A stretch of DNA of 5,302 nt from Oscillospiraceae bacterium (lineage in GTDB: Bacteria > Bacillota > Clostridia > WRCU01): NCBI GenBank assembly GCA_009783805.1, contig WRCU01000139.1, positions 1 to 5,302 on the forward strand, given 5' to 3'. Each line of letters starts with the position of its first letter. The first letter of the stretch is position 1. Below the pieces are notes generated by a model, which had not been told where the DNA came from, ran no database searches, and was given only the letters and a program-made list of their open reading frames with translations. This document shows positions 1 to 4,746 of this stretch, piece by piece. The position numbers and the translations under genes are program-made.

Positions 1-691
1 CTTCAGCGAGCCGCATGGGCGGGGCCTTGACGTGGAAGAACCGCGAGATGTCGTATATGCCGGCGAAGGCGGCCACGATGAAGACGATCGTGAACGGGAG
101 GAAGCCGTGCAGCGAGTCCAGCAGCCAGGCGGCCAGCAGCCCGACGACCATGGAGGCCAGGGTGGCGATCTTGCTGCGGATGGAGAGGTACTTGCCTCGG
201 ATGCCGATGGGCGTCACGTCGGCCAGCAGCGAGTTGAACGTGATGTTGATGAACGACCCGGAAACAGCGGTGAGGGTGGCGATGAAGAGGACCGCCCAGA
301 TCCTGGACTCGGCCACTGAGTCCGGGAACATGTATGGGATGAACGCGGCCACTATCCATATGGCCCTATGCGTGAACCCGGAGATGAAGAACCACTTCAT
401 CCTCCTGCCGTTCCGCTCGATGACCCTCGACGCGACGAGCTGAGAGAAGTTCGCCACTATGGGGATGCCCAGGAGCAGGCCGTACTGGAAGTCGGAGAAG
501 TCCAGGGCCTTGATGAAGCCGGCGTAGGTGCTGCCAGAGACGATCGTCCCGAAGACGGTGCCGAAGGCCCCGCCGACGATGATCATGTTAAGGTTCTTGA
601 TCAGGACGCCGTCGAAGACGCCGTTCTGCTCATAGAGGCCCTTTACGGGGTGGGGGACCTTGCTCAGCAACCGACTGAATAAATATCGCAT
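1..691 (-). CDS. MFS transporter, N-terminal half (gene continues past the left edge)
   Basis: Inner-membrane secondary transporter of the major facilitator superfamily; substrate unknown. The visible 230 residues begin MRYLFSRLLSKVPHPVKGLY and stay open to the window edge, so the C-terminal half is missing. About six hydrophobic segments can be placed, near residues 33-56, 68-87, 100-120, 131-153, 174-192 and 196-214, which is the N-terminal six-helix bundle of the fold. The loop after the second helix reads RVIERNGRRMK (89-99), resembling the MFS loop 2-3 signature (DRxGRR). A second charged loop, IRGKYLSIRSK (164-174), precedes the fifth helix; I recall this type from uncharacterised bacterial MFS proteins. 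The ATG at 691 is chosen because a strong purine-rich ribosome site precedes it and the frame upstream lacks a better start. It is divergent from nagA, so an amino-sugar or related substrate is possible, but that is inference from position only. Confidence 0.85.
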   Translation of the reverse strand, partial: MRYLFSRLLSKVPHPVKGLYEQNGVFDGVLIKNLNMIIVGGAFGTVFGTIVSGSTYAGFIKALDFSDFQYGLLLGIPIVANFSQLVASRVIERNGRRMKWFFISGFTHRAIWIVAAFIPYMFPDSVAESRIWAVLFIATLTAVSGSFINITFNSLLADVTPIGIRGKYLSIRSKIATLASMVVGLLAAWLLDSLHGFLPFTIVFIVAAFAGIYDISRFFHVKAPPMRLAE

Positions 692-731
692 GGCAAACAC
701 TCCCTCCCCAAAACGATGGCCGTGCCATGCG
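687..731 (-). promoter_or_regulatory. Leader hairpin that would sequester the MFS start codon
   Basis: In the MFS transcript CGCATGGCA (complement of 723-731) is perfectly complementary to TGCCATGCG (complement of 687-695), 27 bases apart. The right arm contains the ATG start codon (689-691) and the loop holds the Shine-Dalgarno sequence. A shorter competing hairpin, ATGGC-ACG-GCCAT (complement of 716-728), uses the same left arm, so the two foldings exclude each other. This arrangement could set translation efficiency or respond to temperature or a ligand. It matches no riboswitch family I know, and a chance inverted repeat of this size in a leader cannot be excluded. Confidence 0.4.
701..709 (-). 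promoter_or_regulatory. Ribosome binding site of the MFS gene
   Basis: On the minus strand the sequence GGGGAGGGA lies about nine bases before the ATG at 691. It is a strong purine-rich Shine-Dalgarno match and decides the start. It falls in the loop of the leader hairpin described at 687-731. Confidence 0.7.
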
Positions 732-744
732 TTTTTTGGCGAGT

Positions 745-753
745 ATTCTACCA
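745..753 (-). promoter_or_regulatory. Extended -10 promoter of the MFS gene
   Basis: On the minus strand TGGTAGAAT fits the extended -10 consensus TGnTATAAT with one mismatch in the hexamer. No good -35 lies 16-18 bases upstream (the sequence there is GC-rich repeat DNA), which is usual for extended -10 promoters. Transcription would begin near 737-739, giving a leader of about 47 bases that starts just before the hairpin at 687-731. No start site has been mapped; the call rests on the consensus alone. Confidence 0.5.
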
Positions 754-757
754 TAAG

Positions 758-837
758 TTGCCGAAGGCTGCGCCCGCGAAGCTTGTTAATTGCCGTAGGC
801 TGCGCCCGCGAAGCTTGTTAATTGCCGTAGGCTGCGC
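758..837. repeat. 32-bp tandem repeat, two and a half copies, between divergent genes
   Basis: Copy 1 spans 758-789, copy 2 spans 790-821 and a 16-bp partial copy spans 822-837. Each unit begins TTGCCG(A/T)AGGCTGCGC and ends CGAAGCTTGTTAA. Copies 1 and 2 differ only at the seventh base (A in copy 1, T in copy 2 and the partial copy). The unit contains short dyads, GCC-GNA-GGC and CGC-CC-GCG, and the HindIII palindrome AAGCTT. The array sits between the MFS -10 and the nagA start, so it may be a set of regulator sites or a slippage-prone spacer. There are no CRISPR-like unique spacers. Confidence 0.85.
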
Positions 838-850
838 GGGGGGGTAAGAT
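822..850 (+). promoter_or_regulatory. Possible weak promoter of nagA
   Basis: TTGCCG (822-827) and TAAGAT (845-850) are separated by 17 bp and each matches four of six bases of the -35 and -10 consensus. The -35 hexamer is the first six bases of the third, partial repeat copy, so repeat number would alter what lies just upstream. The G-run inside the spacer is unusual. Start of transcription would be near 857, upstream of the chosen nagA start at 900. Weak evidence; a better candidate was not seen in 760-899. Confidence 0.25.
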
Positions 851-889
851 GGCTGTGGTTCCCGGCTCATCGCATATCCCGTTCCTTAT

Positions 890-894
890 GGAGG
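890..894 (+). promoter_or_regulatory. Ribosome binding site that fixes the nagA start at 900
   Basis: GGAGG lies five bases before the ATG at 900. An upstream in-frame ATG at 849 follows a run of seven G and would add 17 residues (MAVVPGSSHIPFLMEAR). That extension does not look like the first strand of a NagA fold, whereas the protein from 900 does, so 900 is preferred. Confidence 0.7.
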
Positions 895-899
895 CGCGT

Positions 900-2066
900 A
901 TGGCGAAAGTCAAGGTGGGCGCGGTCGTCGGAGACCGCATATTTACGGCGGATAGGGCCTTCAGGCCAGGGACGGTCTGGGTAGAGGGCGGCCTGATCAG
1001 CAAGGTGGCGTACGGGGAGGAAGGCTGGGCCGGGCTGCTGGGCGCGGAGGGTACCCTCGACGTGCGCGGATATACCCTGTCACCGGGCTTCGTCGACATA
1101 CACACCCATGGCTGCCTCGGCTTCCAATACGACGGGGCGGACGAACGGTCGCTCGCCGAGATAGAGTCGTTCATGCCCGGCAAGGGGGTGACGACGCTGC
1201 TTCCGACCGTCGTGCCCGCCCCGCCGGGTAAGATGGCCTCCGCCATAGCCGGCCTGGCCAAATACATCAGGGGCTCCGCCTACGGCGTCATGAAGGGCAT
1301 CAACGTGGAGGGCCCGTTCGTGAACCCGGACTATAAAGGCGCGCTGCCCAAGGAGCATCTGCTTAGTCCCTCACGTGAGGTCATGAAGGATATCGTGGCG
1401 TCCGGAGGGGGGCTTGTCAGGCTCATGACGGTGGCTCCGGAGCTGCCCGGCGCATATGGGCTGATCGAGGAGTTCGGCCGCGGGGAGGGCAAGGTGCGGT
1501 TCTCGATCGGGCACACGAGCTGCGCGTATGACGGCGCGATGGGGGCCTTCGCCAGTGGGATAGCGCATTCGACCCACCTGTTCAACGCCATGCGGGGGAT
1601 ACACCATAGGGAGCCGGGCCTAGCCGGCGCGGTATTGGACTGCGGGGAATGCACGGCTGAGATCATCGGCGACGGCGTCCACATCCACCCGGCGATAGTC
1701 AGGCTGACGGTGGGGCGAAAGGGGGCGGAAATGGTCGCGATGGTCTCCGACAGCGTGAGCCACGCCTTCACCGAGGGGAAGGGGGCGCCTGACGGGATGG
1801 TCATCGGCGAGGCGGCATACCTGCCTTCCGGCGTCCTGGCCGGCAGCGTCGTCTCATTGGGAGAGATCCTAAAGAACCTGATAGGTTGGGGGTTCGCCGC
1901 CGAGGACGCGTTGACCATGCTTTCGGCCACCCCCGCCAAGGCCGCCGGGCTCGTGGGCGTCGGATCCATATGCGAGGGCATGGCCGCGGACATGGTGGCC
2001 CTAGACGCCGGCATGCGCGCGGCGGTCACGATGGTGGGCGGCGCCGTCCTGCACGACGCGAGGTGA
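900..2066 (+). CDS. nagA: N-acetylglucosamine-6-phosphate deacetylase NagA
   Basis: Cytoplasmic amidohydrolase (EC 3.5.1.25) that cleaves GlcNAc-6-P to GlcN-6-P and acetate, feeding glycolysis through NagB or cell-wall synthesis through GlmM. The 388-residue length is normal for the family. Visible motifs in order: GFVDIHTHG (63-71) with H68 and H70; GINVEGPFVNP (133-143) with metal ligand E137; IGHTSCAYD (203-211) with H205; the family hallmark HSTHLFNAM (223-231) with H226; HHREPG (235-240); GDGVHIHP (257-264); VSDSVSHAF (282-290) with D284 at the catalytic aspartate position; and ATPAKAAGL (343-351) with GMAADMV (360-366) in the closing beta-sandwich. All key residues are present, so the enzyme should be active. 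It retains the HxH pair seen in binuclear homologues. It is divergent from the MFS gene and convergent with the UroD-like gene. No nagB, kinase or regulator gene is in view. A nearby amidohydrolase specificity is possible, but HLFNAM strongly favours NagA. Confidence 0.95.
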   Translation: MAKVKVGAVVGDRIFTADRAFRPGTVWVEGGLISKVAYGEEGWAGLLGAEGTLDVRGYTLSPGFVDIHTHGCLGFQYDGADERSLAEIESFMPGKGVTTLLPTVVPAPPGKMASAIAGLAKYIRGSAYGVMKGINVEGPFVNPDYKGALPKEHLLSPSREVMKDIVASGGGLVRLMTVAPELPGAYGLIEEFGRGEGKVRFSIGHTSCAYDGAMGAFASGIAHSTHLFNAMRGIHHREPGLAGAVLDCGECTAEIIGDGVHIHPAIVRLTVGRKGAEMVAMVSDSVSHAFTEGKGAPDGMVIGEAAYLPSGVLAGSVVSLGEILKNLIGWGFAAEDALTMLSATPAKAAGLVGVGSICEGMAADMVALDAGMRAAVTMVGGAVLHDAR

Positions 2067-2097
2067 GGCAGGCCCCCGTCGCCGGCATGCGCGCGGC
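2006..2097. repeat. 18-bp perfect direct repeat straddling the nagA stop
   Basis: The sequence CGCCGGCATGCGCGCGGC occurs at 2006-2023, inside the last codons of nagA (residues DAGMRAA), and again at 2080-2097, just after its TGA stop, 74 bp apart. Flanking bases differ on both sides. It may be the trace of a small local duplication at the gene end, or a binding element; GC-rich composition raises the odds of coincidence. Confidence 0.5.
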
Positions 2098-2112
2098 TTC
2101 GACCCGTCAGGC

Positions 2113-2122
2113 GGCCGCGGCC
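2113..2122. other. 10-bp GC palindrome in the convergent gap
   Basis: GGCCGCGGCC lies between the nagA stop (2066) and the UroD-like stop (2135). It is the only notable dyad in the 68-bp gap. No T-run follows on either strand, so it is not a canonical intrinsic terminator, though both genes must end transcription here or run into each other. Confidence 0.3.
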
Positions 2123-2134
2123 CCAACCTCCGAC

Positions 2135-3079
2135 CTAATACCTCCCGTAGTCGACCGCGGCCCTGTAGACCGCCTCCACGCATTCGGGCCTATATTCGGG
2201 GAATCCCTGGTCGGGGGCGCATACGTAGCCGCCGCCGGGCATCATGATCCCCAGGATGCGCCTCGTCTCCTCGTATATCTCCTCGACGGTCCCGGTCAGG
2301 ATCAAGTGCGAGTCCACGGCCCCGCATAGTGCCATCCTGCCGTAGGTGGCCCTTTTGATCCCGGCTATGTCGTTGGCCCGCGCCTGGACGGGGTTCAGGA
2401 TGGTGACGCCTATGGAAGCCAGCATAGGGGCCACCGCGTCCACGCATCCGCAGCTGTGGAAGTCGATTATCGTGCCTTCGGTCAGGGCGTCCTGGAACAT
2501 ATGCTCATACTCGGGCAGGAAGTAGCGCCTGAAGGATTCCGGGGAGAACATCAGGGCCCTCTGCGTGCCCAGGTCCTCGGAGAACCCTATGCAATCGACG
2601 CCTATCTCGAGCATGTTCGCGAAGACGCGCCTATTGTATACGGCTATCCTGTGCAGCAGTTCGGAAGTCAGCTCGGGCTCGAGCGCCAGGGCGGAGAGGA
2701 AGCCCTCCATGCCCAGCAAGGACCATACGCGCTCGTATAGGAGGTAGCCCAAGCCGCAGCGGATCAGGAGCCCCTCCCCTTTGGCCGCCCTTATGCCGGG
2801 GAGCTGCCCGTTTATCCCGTCGAACAGCCTGTCGGGATCGGGCAGCGCATACTCGTCGATGCGCCTGATGTCCTTGATGGGGACGGACAGGGGGAACGGG
2901 GCCGTATCAGGCATCTCCATGACCCAACCCACGCCCCATGAGTCCGTCCAGGTCGAGTGCGATGAGTTGCCCTTCAACGAAACCCATTTCGATATACGCT
3001 CGTTCCCGCGCGGCACGTAGTCCGGTGATCCGAAACGTATGGCCTCCAGGTAATTCTCGACCGGCGACAGTTCGCCCAT
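2135..3079 (-). CDS. UroD-family (MtaA-like) zinc methyltransferase/decarboxylase-fold protein
   Basis: Cytoplasmic protein of 314 residues with the uroporphyrinogen decarboxylase (URO-D) TIM-barrel fold. Family landmarks in order: SPDYVPRG (18-25), GFSEDLGTQ (165-173), SPESFRRYFLPEYE (179-192), DFHSCG (206-211), ILNPVQARANDI (227-238), the LCGAVDSH strand (251-258), PGGGYVCAPDQ (281-291) and a terminal YGRY. H208, C210 and C287 reproduce the H-x-C...C zinc-site spacing of cobamide methyltransferases such as MtaA, which activates a thiol methyl acceptor. The arginine-rich N-terminal signature of true heme-pathway UroD is not seen, so heme synthesis is unlikely. The real substrate is unknown; these proteins often accompany corrinoid proteins or carbohydrate and aromatic catabolic genes, none of which are visible here. 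It follows pstB in the same direction after 74 bp and ends convergently with nagA. Confidence 0.85.
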   Translation of the reverse strand: MGELSPVENYLEAIRFGSPDYVPRGNERISKWVSLKGNSSHSTWTDSWGVGWVMEMPDTAPFPLSVPIKDIRRIDEYALPDPDRLFDGINGQLPGIRAAKGEGLLIRCGLGYLLYERVWSLLGMEGFLSALALEPELTSELLHRIAVYNRRVFANMLEIGVDCIGFSEDLGTQRALMFSPESFRRYFLPEYEHMFQDALTEGTIIDFHSCGCVDAVAPMLASIGVTILNPVQARANDIAGIKRATYGRMALCGAVDSHLILTGTVEEIYEETRRILGIMMPGGGYVCAPDQGFPEYRPECVEAVYRAAVDYGRY

Positions 3080-3085
3080 GTTAAT

Positions 3086-3091
3086 CCCCCC
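3086..3091 (-). promoter_or_regulatory. Ribosome binding site of the UroD-like gene
   Basis: On the minus strand a run of six G ends six bases before the ATG at 3079. It is purine-rich but not a textbook GGAGG. It supports this start, which also begins with the normal family N-terminus. Confidence 0.5.
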
Positions 3092-3093
3092 TA

Positions 3094-3122
3094 TTTAAAA
3101 TATCGGCGCGCGGGCCGGGCAA
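3094..3122 (-). promoter_or_regulatory. Possible promoter of the UroD-like gene
   Basis: On the minus strand TTGCCC (complement of 3117-3122) and TTTAAA (complement of 3094-3099) are 17 bp apart, each matching four of six consensus bases, in the only AT-rich patch of this gap. The -35 lies inside the palindrome at 3118-3141, so a protein bound there would occlude it. The implied leader would be under ten bases, which weakens the call; read-through from pstB is the alternative. Confidence 0.25.
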
Positions 3123-3141
3123 GGCGCCTAGGCGCCTTGCC
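3118..3141. promoter_or_regulatory. Perfect 24-bp palindrome after pstB (terminator stem or operator)
   Basis: GGCAAGGCGCCT at 3118-3129 is followed immediately by its exact reverse complement at 3130-3141. As RNA it would form a ten-pair stem with a CUAG loop, 13 bases past the pstB stop. GGCCGG (3113-3118) and CCGGCC (3146-3151) could add an alternative outer stem. In the direction of pstB transcription no U-tract follows the stem (the next bases are GC-rich, and the first T-run is over 15 bases on), so it is not a canonical intrinsic terminator. A 3'-end stabilising or attenuating hairpin, or an operator for the UroD-like gene, are both possible. Confidence 0.6.
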
Positions 3142-3153
3142 GCGTCCGGCCGC

Positions 3154-3909
3154 CTATCCGAACCTTCCCGTGATGTAGTCGCTCGTCTCCCTGAACTCCG
3201 GGCTCACGAAGACCTTCTTCGTCTCCCCCTCCTCGATGAGCCTGCCCATGAGCATGAAAGCCACGCGGTCGGAAATCCGCCCCGCCTGCTGCACGTTGTG
3301 GGGTGCGATGACTACGGTGACGCTTTCCTTCAGGCGTATGAGCGAATCCTCGATCTTGGAAGTTGATATCGGGTCCAACCCGGAGCATGGGCGGTCGAGC
3401 AGGATCACCTCCGGGCCTTGCGCCAGGACCCGGGCTATGCATAGGCGCTGCTGCTGCCCGCCGGAGAGTGACATCGCCGGGACGTTGAGGCGGTCCTTCA
3501 CGTCGTCCCAAAGCGCCGCCGTCCTGAGCGCGCCCTCCACGCAGTCCGCCAAGGCTTTCCTGCCTTTCGTGCCCCTGAGGCGCGGACCGTAGGCCACGTT
3601 ATCGTAGACGGACAGGGGCAGGGGCGTGGGGACGTCGAAGACCATCCCCACCCTGCGGCGCAGCTCCGTCACGTTCACGTCTTTCGCGAGCACGTCTTCG
3701 CCGTCCAGGAGCACCTCGCCTTCCGTGCGGGTCTCCGGGTTCAGGTCGCTCAGCCTGTTGAGGGTCCGTAGGAGCGTGGTCACCCCGCTCCTGGCGGGGC
3801 CCAGCACCGAGAAGATCACGTTCTCCGGGATCCTGAGGCTCAGGTCCTTGATCACCCGCTCCTGGCCGAAGTAGTAGCTTAGGTTTTTTACCTCGATCTT
3901 TACGCGCAT
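3154..3909 (-). CDS. pstB: Phosphate ABC transporter ATP-binding protein PstB, with degenerate catalytic motifs
   Basis: Membrane-associated nucleotide-binding subunit expected to drive PstCA. Length (251) and overall sequence are those of PstB: YYFG near the A-loop (12-15), LLRTLNRLSDLNP (46-58), YDNVAYGPR (102-110), signature LSGGQQQRLCIAR (148-160), D-loop SGLDPISTSKIE (176-187), H-loop H204 in APHNVQQAGRISD, and the terminal DYITGRFG (244-251). Three central residues are altered. Walker A reads GPARSGVTT (37-45), with V43 in place of the phosphate-binding lysine. The Q-loop reads VFDVP (90-94), with D92 instead of Gln. Walker B ends VILLDRP (168-174), with R173 instead of the catalytic Glu. 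The codons are clear (GTG, GAC, CGC) and the frame is intact. Either ATP hydrolysis is impaired or this is a specialised partner or regulatory subunit. It begins directly after the pstA stop with no gap and is co-transcribed with pstCA. Confidence 0.88.
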   Translation of the reverse strand: MRVKIEVKNLSYYFGQERVIKDLSLRIPENVIFSVLGPARSGVTTLLRTLNRLSDLNPETRTEGEVLLDGEDVLAKDVNVTELRRRVGMVFDVPTPLPLSVYDNVAYGPRLRGTKGRKALADCVEGALRTAALWDDVKDRLNVPAMSLSGGQQQRLCIARVLAQGPEVILLDRPCSGLDPISTSKIEDSLIRLKESVTVVIAPHNVQQAGRISDRVAFMLMGRLIEEGETKKVFVSPEFRETSDYITGRFG

Positions 3910-4746
3910 TCACGCACCTTTCTTCGCCAGCCCGTTCACGATGGCGTTCGCCACCACGTTTATGATGAATATCAGTATTATAAGGAGCGCCGCCGTCCCG
4001 TATGCATTGTCCATCGAGATCCTCTCGCTGGCGAGGATGTAGAAGTGCACGGCCATCGACCTGGTGGGCGAGAATATGGAGGAAGGCATGCGGAGGACCG
4101 AGCCGGCCGTGTATATGACGGCGGCGGTCTCCGCTATGCACCGCCCGACGCTCAGTATGAGCCCGTTCGCTATGCCCGGCAGCGCCGAGGGGAGCACGGC
4201 CTTGTATATCGTCTGCCACTTCGTGGCGCCCAGGGAGAAGCTGACGTCGCGGTATATGCCGGGAACGGCCCGTATGGCCTCCTCCGAGGTCCTGATTATC
4301 GTCGGCAGGATCATGAATGCCAGGGTCAGACCGCCGGACAGGGCGGACCAGCCCATGTTCAAGTATATGACGAAGAAGATGAACCCGAACAGGCCGTAGA
4401 CGATGGAAGGTATGCCGGCGAGCGACTCCGCGCAGAATCTGATCAGGCGGGTCGCGACGCCCGCCTTCCTGTACTCCGAGAGGTAGAAGGCGGTCCCGAT
4501 CCCGAACGGCGTGGCGATGGCTACTGCGATGGCCGTGATCATGAGGGTCCCGACGATGGCCGATGAGATGCCGCCTTCCCTGCCCATGTCCCTGGGGATC
4601 TCCGTGAGGAACGCCCAATCGATCATGGGCAGGCCCTTCACCAGCAGGTAGGTGATGATGAACGCCAATAGCGCCATGACGAAGACCGCCGCGGCCCATA
4701 TGAGGACCCTGGCGACGGCCTCGCCTGCATGCGACGTCTTCCTCAT
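3910..4746 (-). CDS. pstA: Phosphate ABC transporter permease PstA
   Basis: Inner-membrane permease that pairs with PstC to form the phosphate channel of the high-affinity Pst importer. The 278 residues are typical in length. Six hydrophobic segments are visible, near 12-36, 61-88, 108-129, 137-153, 191-215 and 248-272. Family motifs include SSAIVGTLMIT (61-71), AGIPSIVYGLFG (110-121) and the cytoplasmic EAA coupling loop EEAIRAVPGIYRDVSFSLGA (155-174) followed by WQTIYKAVLPSALPGI (177-192), which docks on the ATPase. IAETAAVIYTAG (204-215) is also PstA-like. Nothing appears missing. The start ATG overlaps the pstC stop by four bases (ATGA at 4743-4746) with AAGGGAAGG upstream inside pstC, so translation is probably coupled. 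The stop TGA abuts the pstB ATG. Confidence 0.95.
   Translation of the reverse strand: MRKTSHAGEAVARVLIWAAAVFVMALLAFIITYLLVKGLPMIDWAFLTEIPRDMGREGGISSAIVGTLMITAIAVAIATPFGIGTAFYLSEYRKAGVATRLIRFCAESLAGIPSIVYGLFGFIFFVIYLNMGWSALSGGLTLAFMILPTIIRTSEEAIRAVPGIYRDVSFSLGATKWQTIYKAVLPSALPGIANGLILSVGRCIAETAAVIYTAGSVLRMPSSIFSPTRSMAVHFYILASERISMDNAYGTAALLIILIFIINVVANAIVNGLAKKGA

Noticed and set aside
716..737. Hairpin plus T6 as a plus-strand intrinsic terminator
   Set aside because: The stem is only five pairs and is separated from the T-run by three bases; it would lie antisense to the MFS leader with no plus-strand gene before it. The leader-hairpin reading explains it better.
758..837. A CRISPR array or transposon end
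   Set aside because: The units are directly adjacent without unique spacers, and there is no transposase, cas gene or target-site duplication.
849..899. An upstream nagA start at 849, after seven G
   Set aside because: It would add 17 residues unlike a NagA N-terminus; the ATG at 900 has GGAGG at ideal spacing. Not fully excluded.
1331..2029. A 232-codon open frame antisense to nagA
   Set aside because: Its composition is that of an antisense shadow (Ser, Pro and Ala rich), with no recognisable motif and no clear ribosome site.
3154..3909. pstB as a pseudogene
   Set aside because: Despite the lost catalytic residues, the frame is full length, the remaining PstB motifs and C-terminus are kept, and junctions with pstA are tight; a decaying gene should show stops or frameshifts.
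3599..4699. A 366-codon open frame on the minus strand across pstA and pstB
   Set aside because: It is rich in Arg, Gly, His and Pro and shows no family motif, while pstA and pstB in the other frame are plainly real. Long spurious frames are expected in GC-rich DNA.
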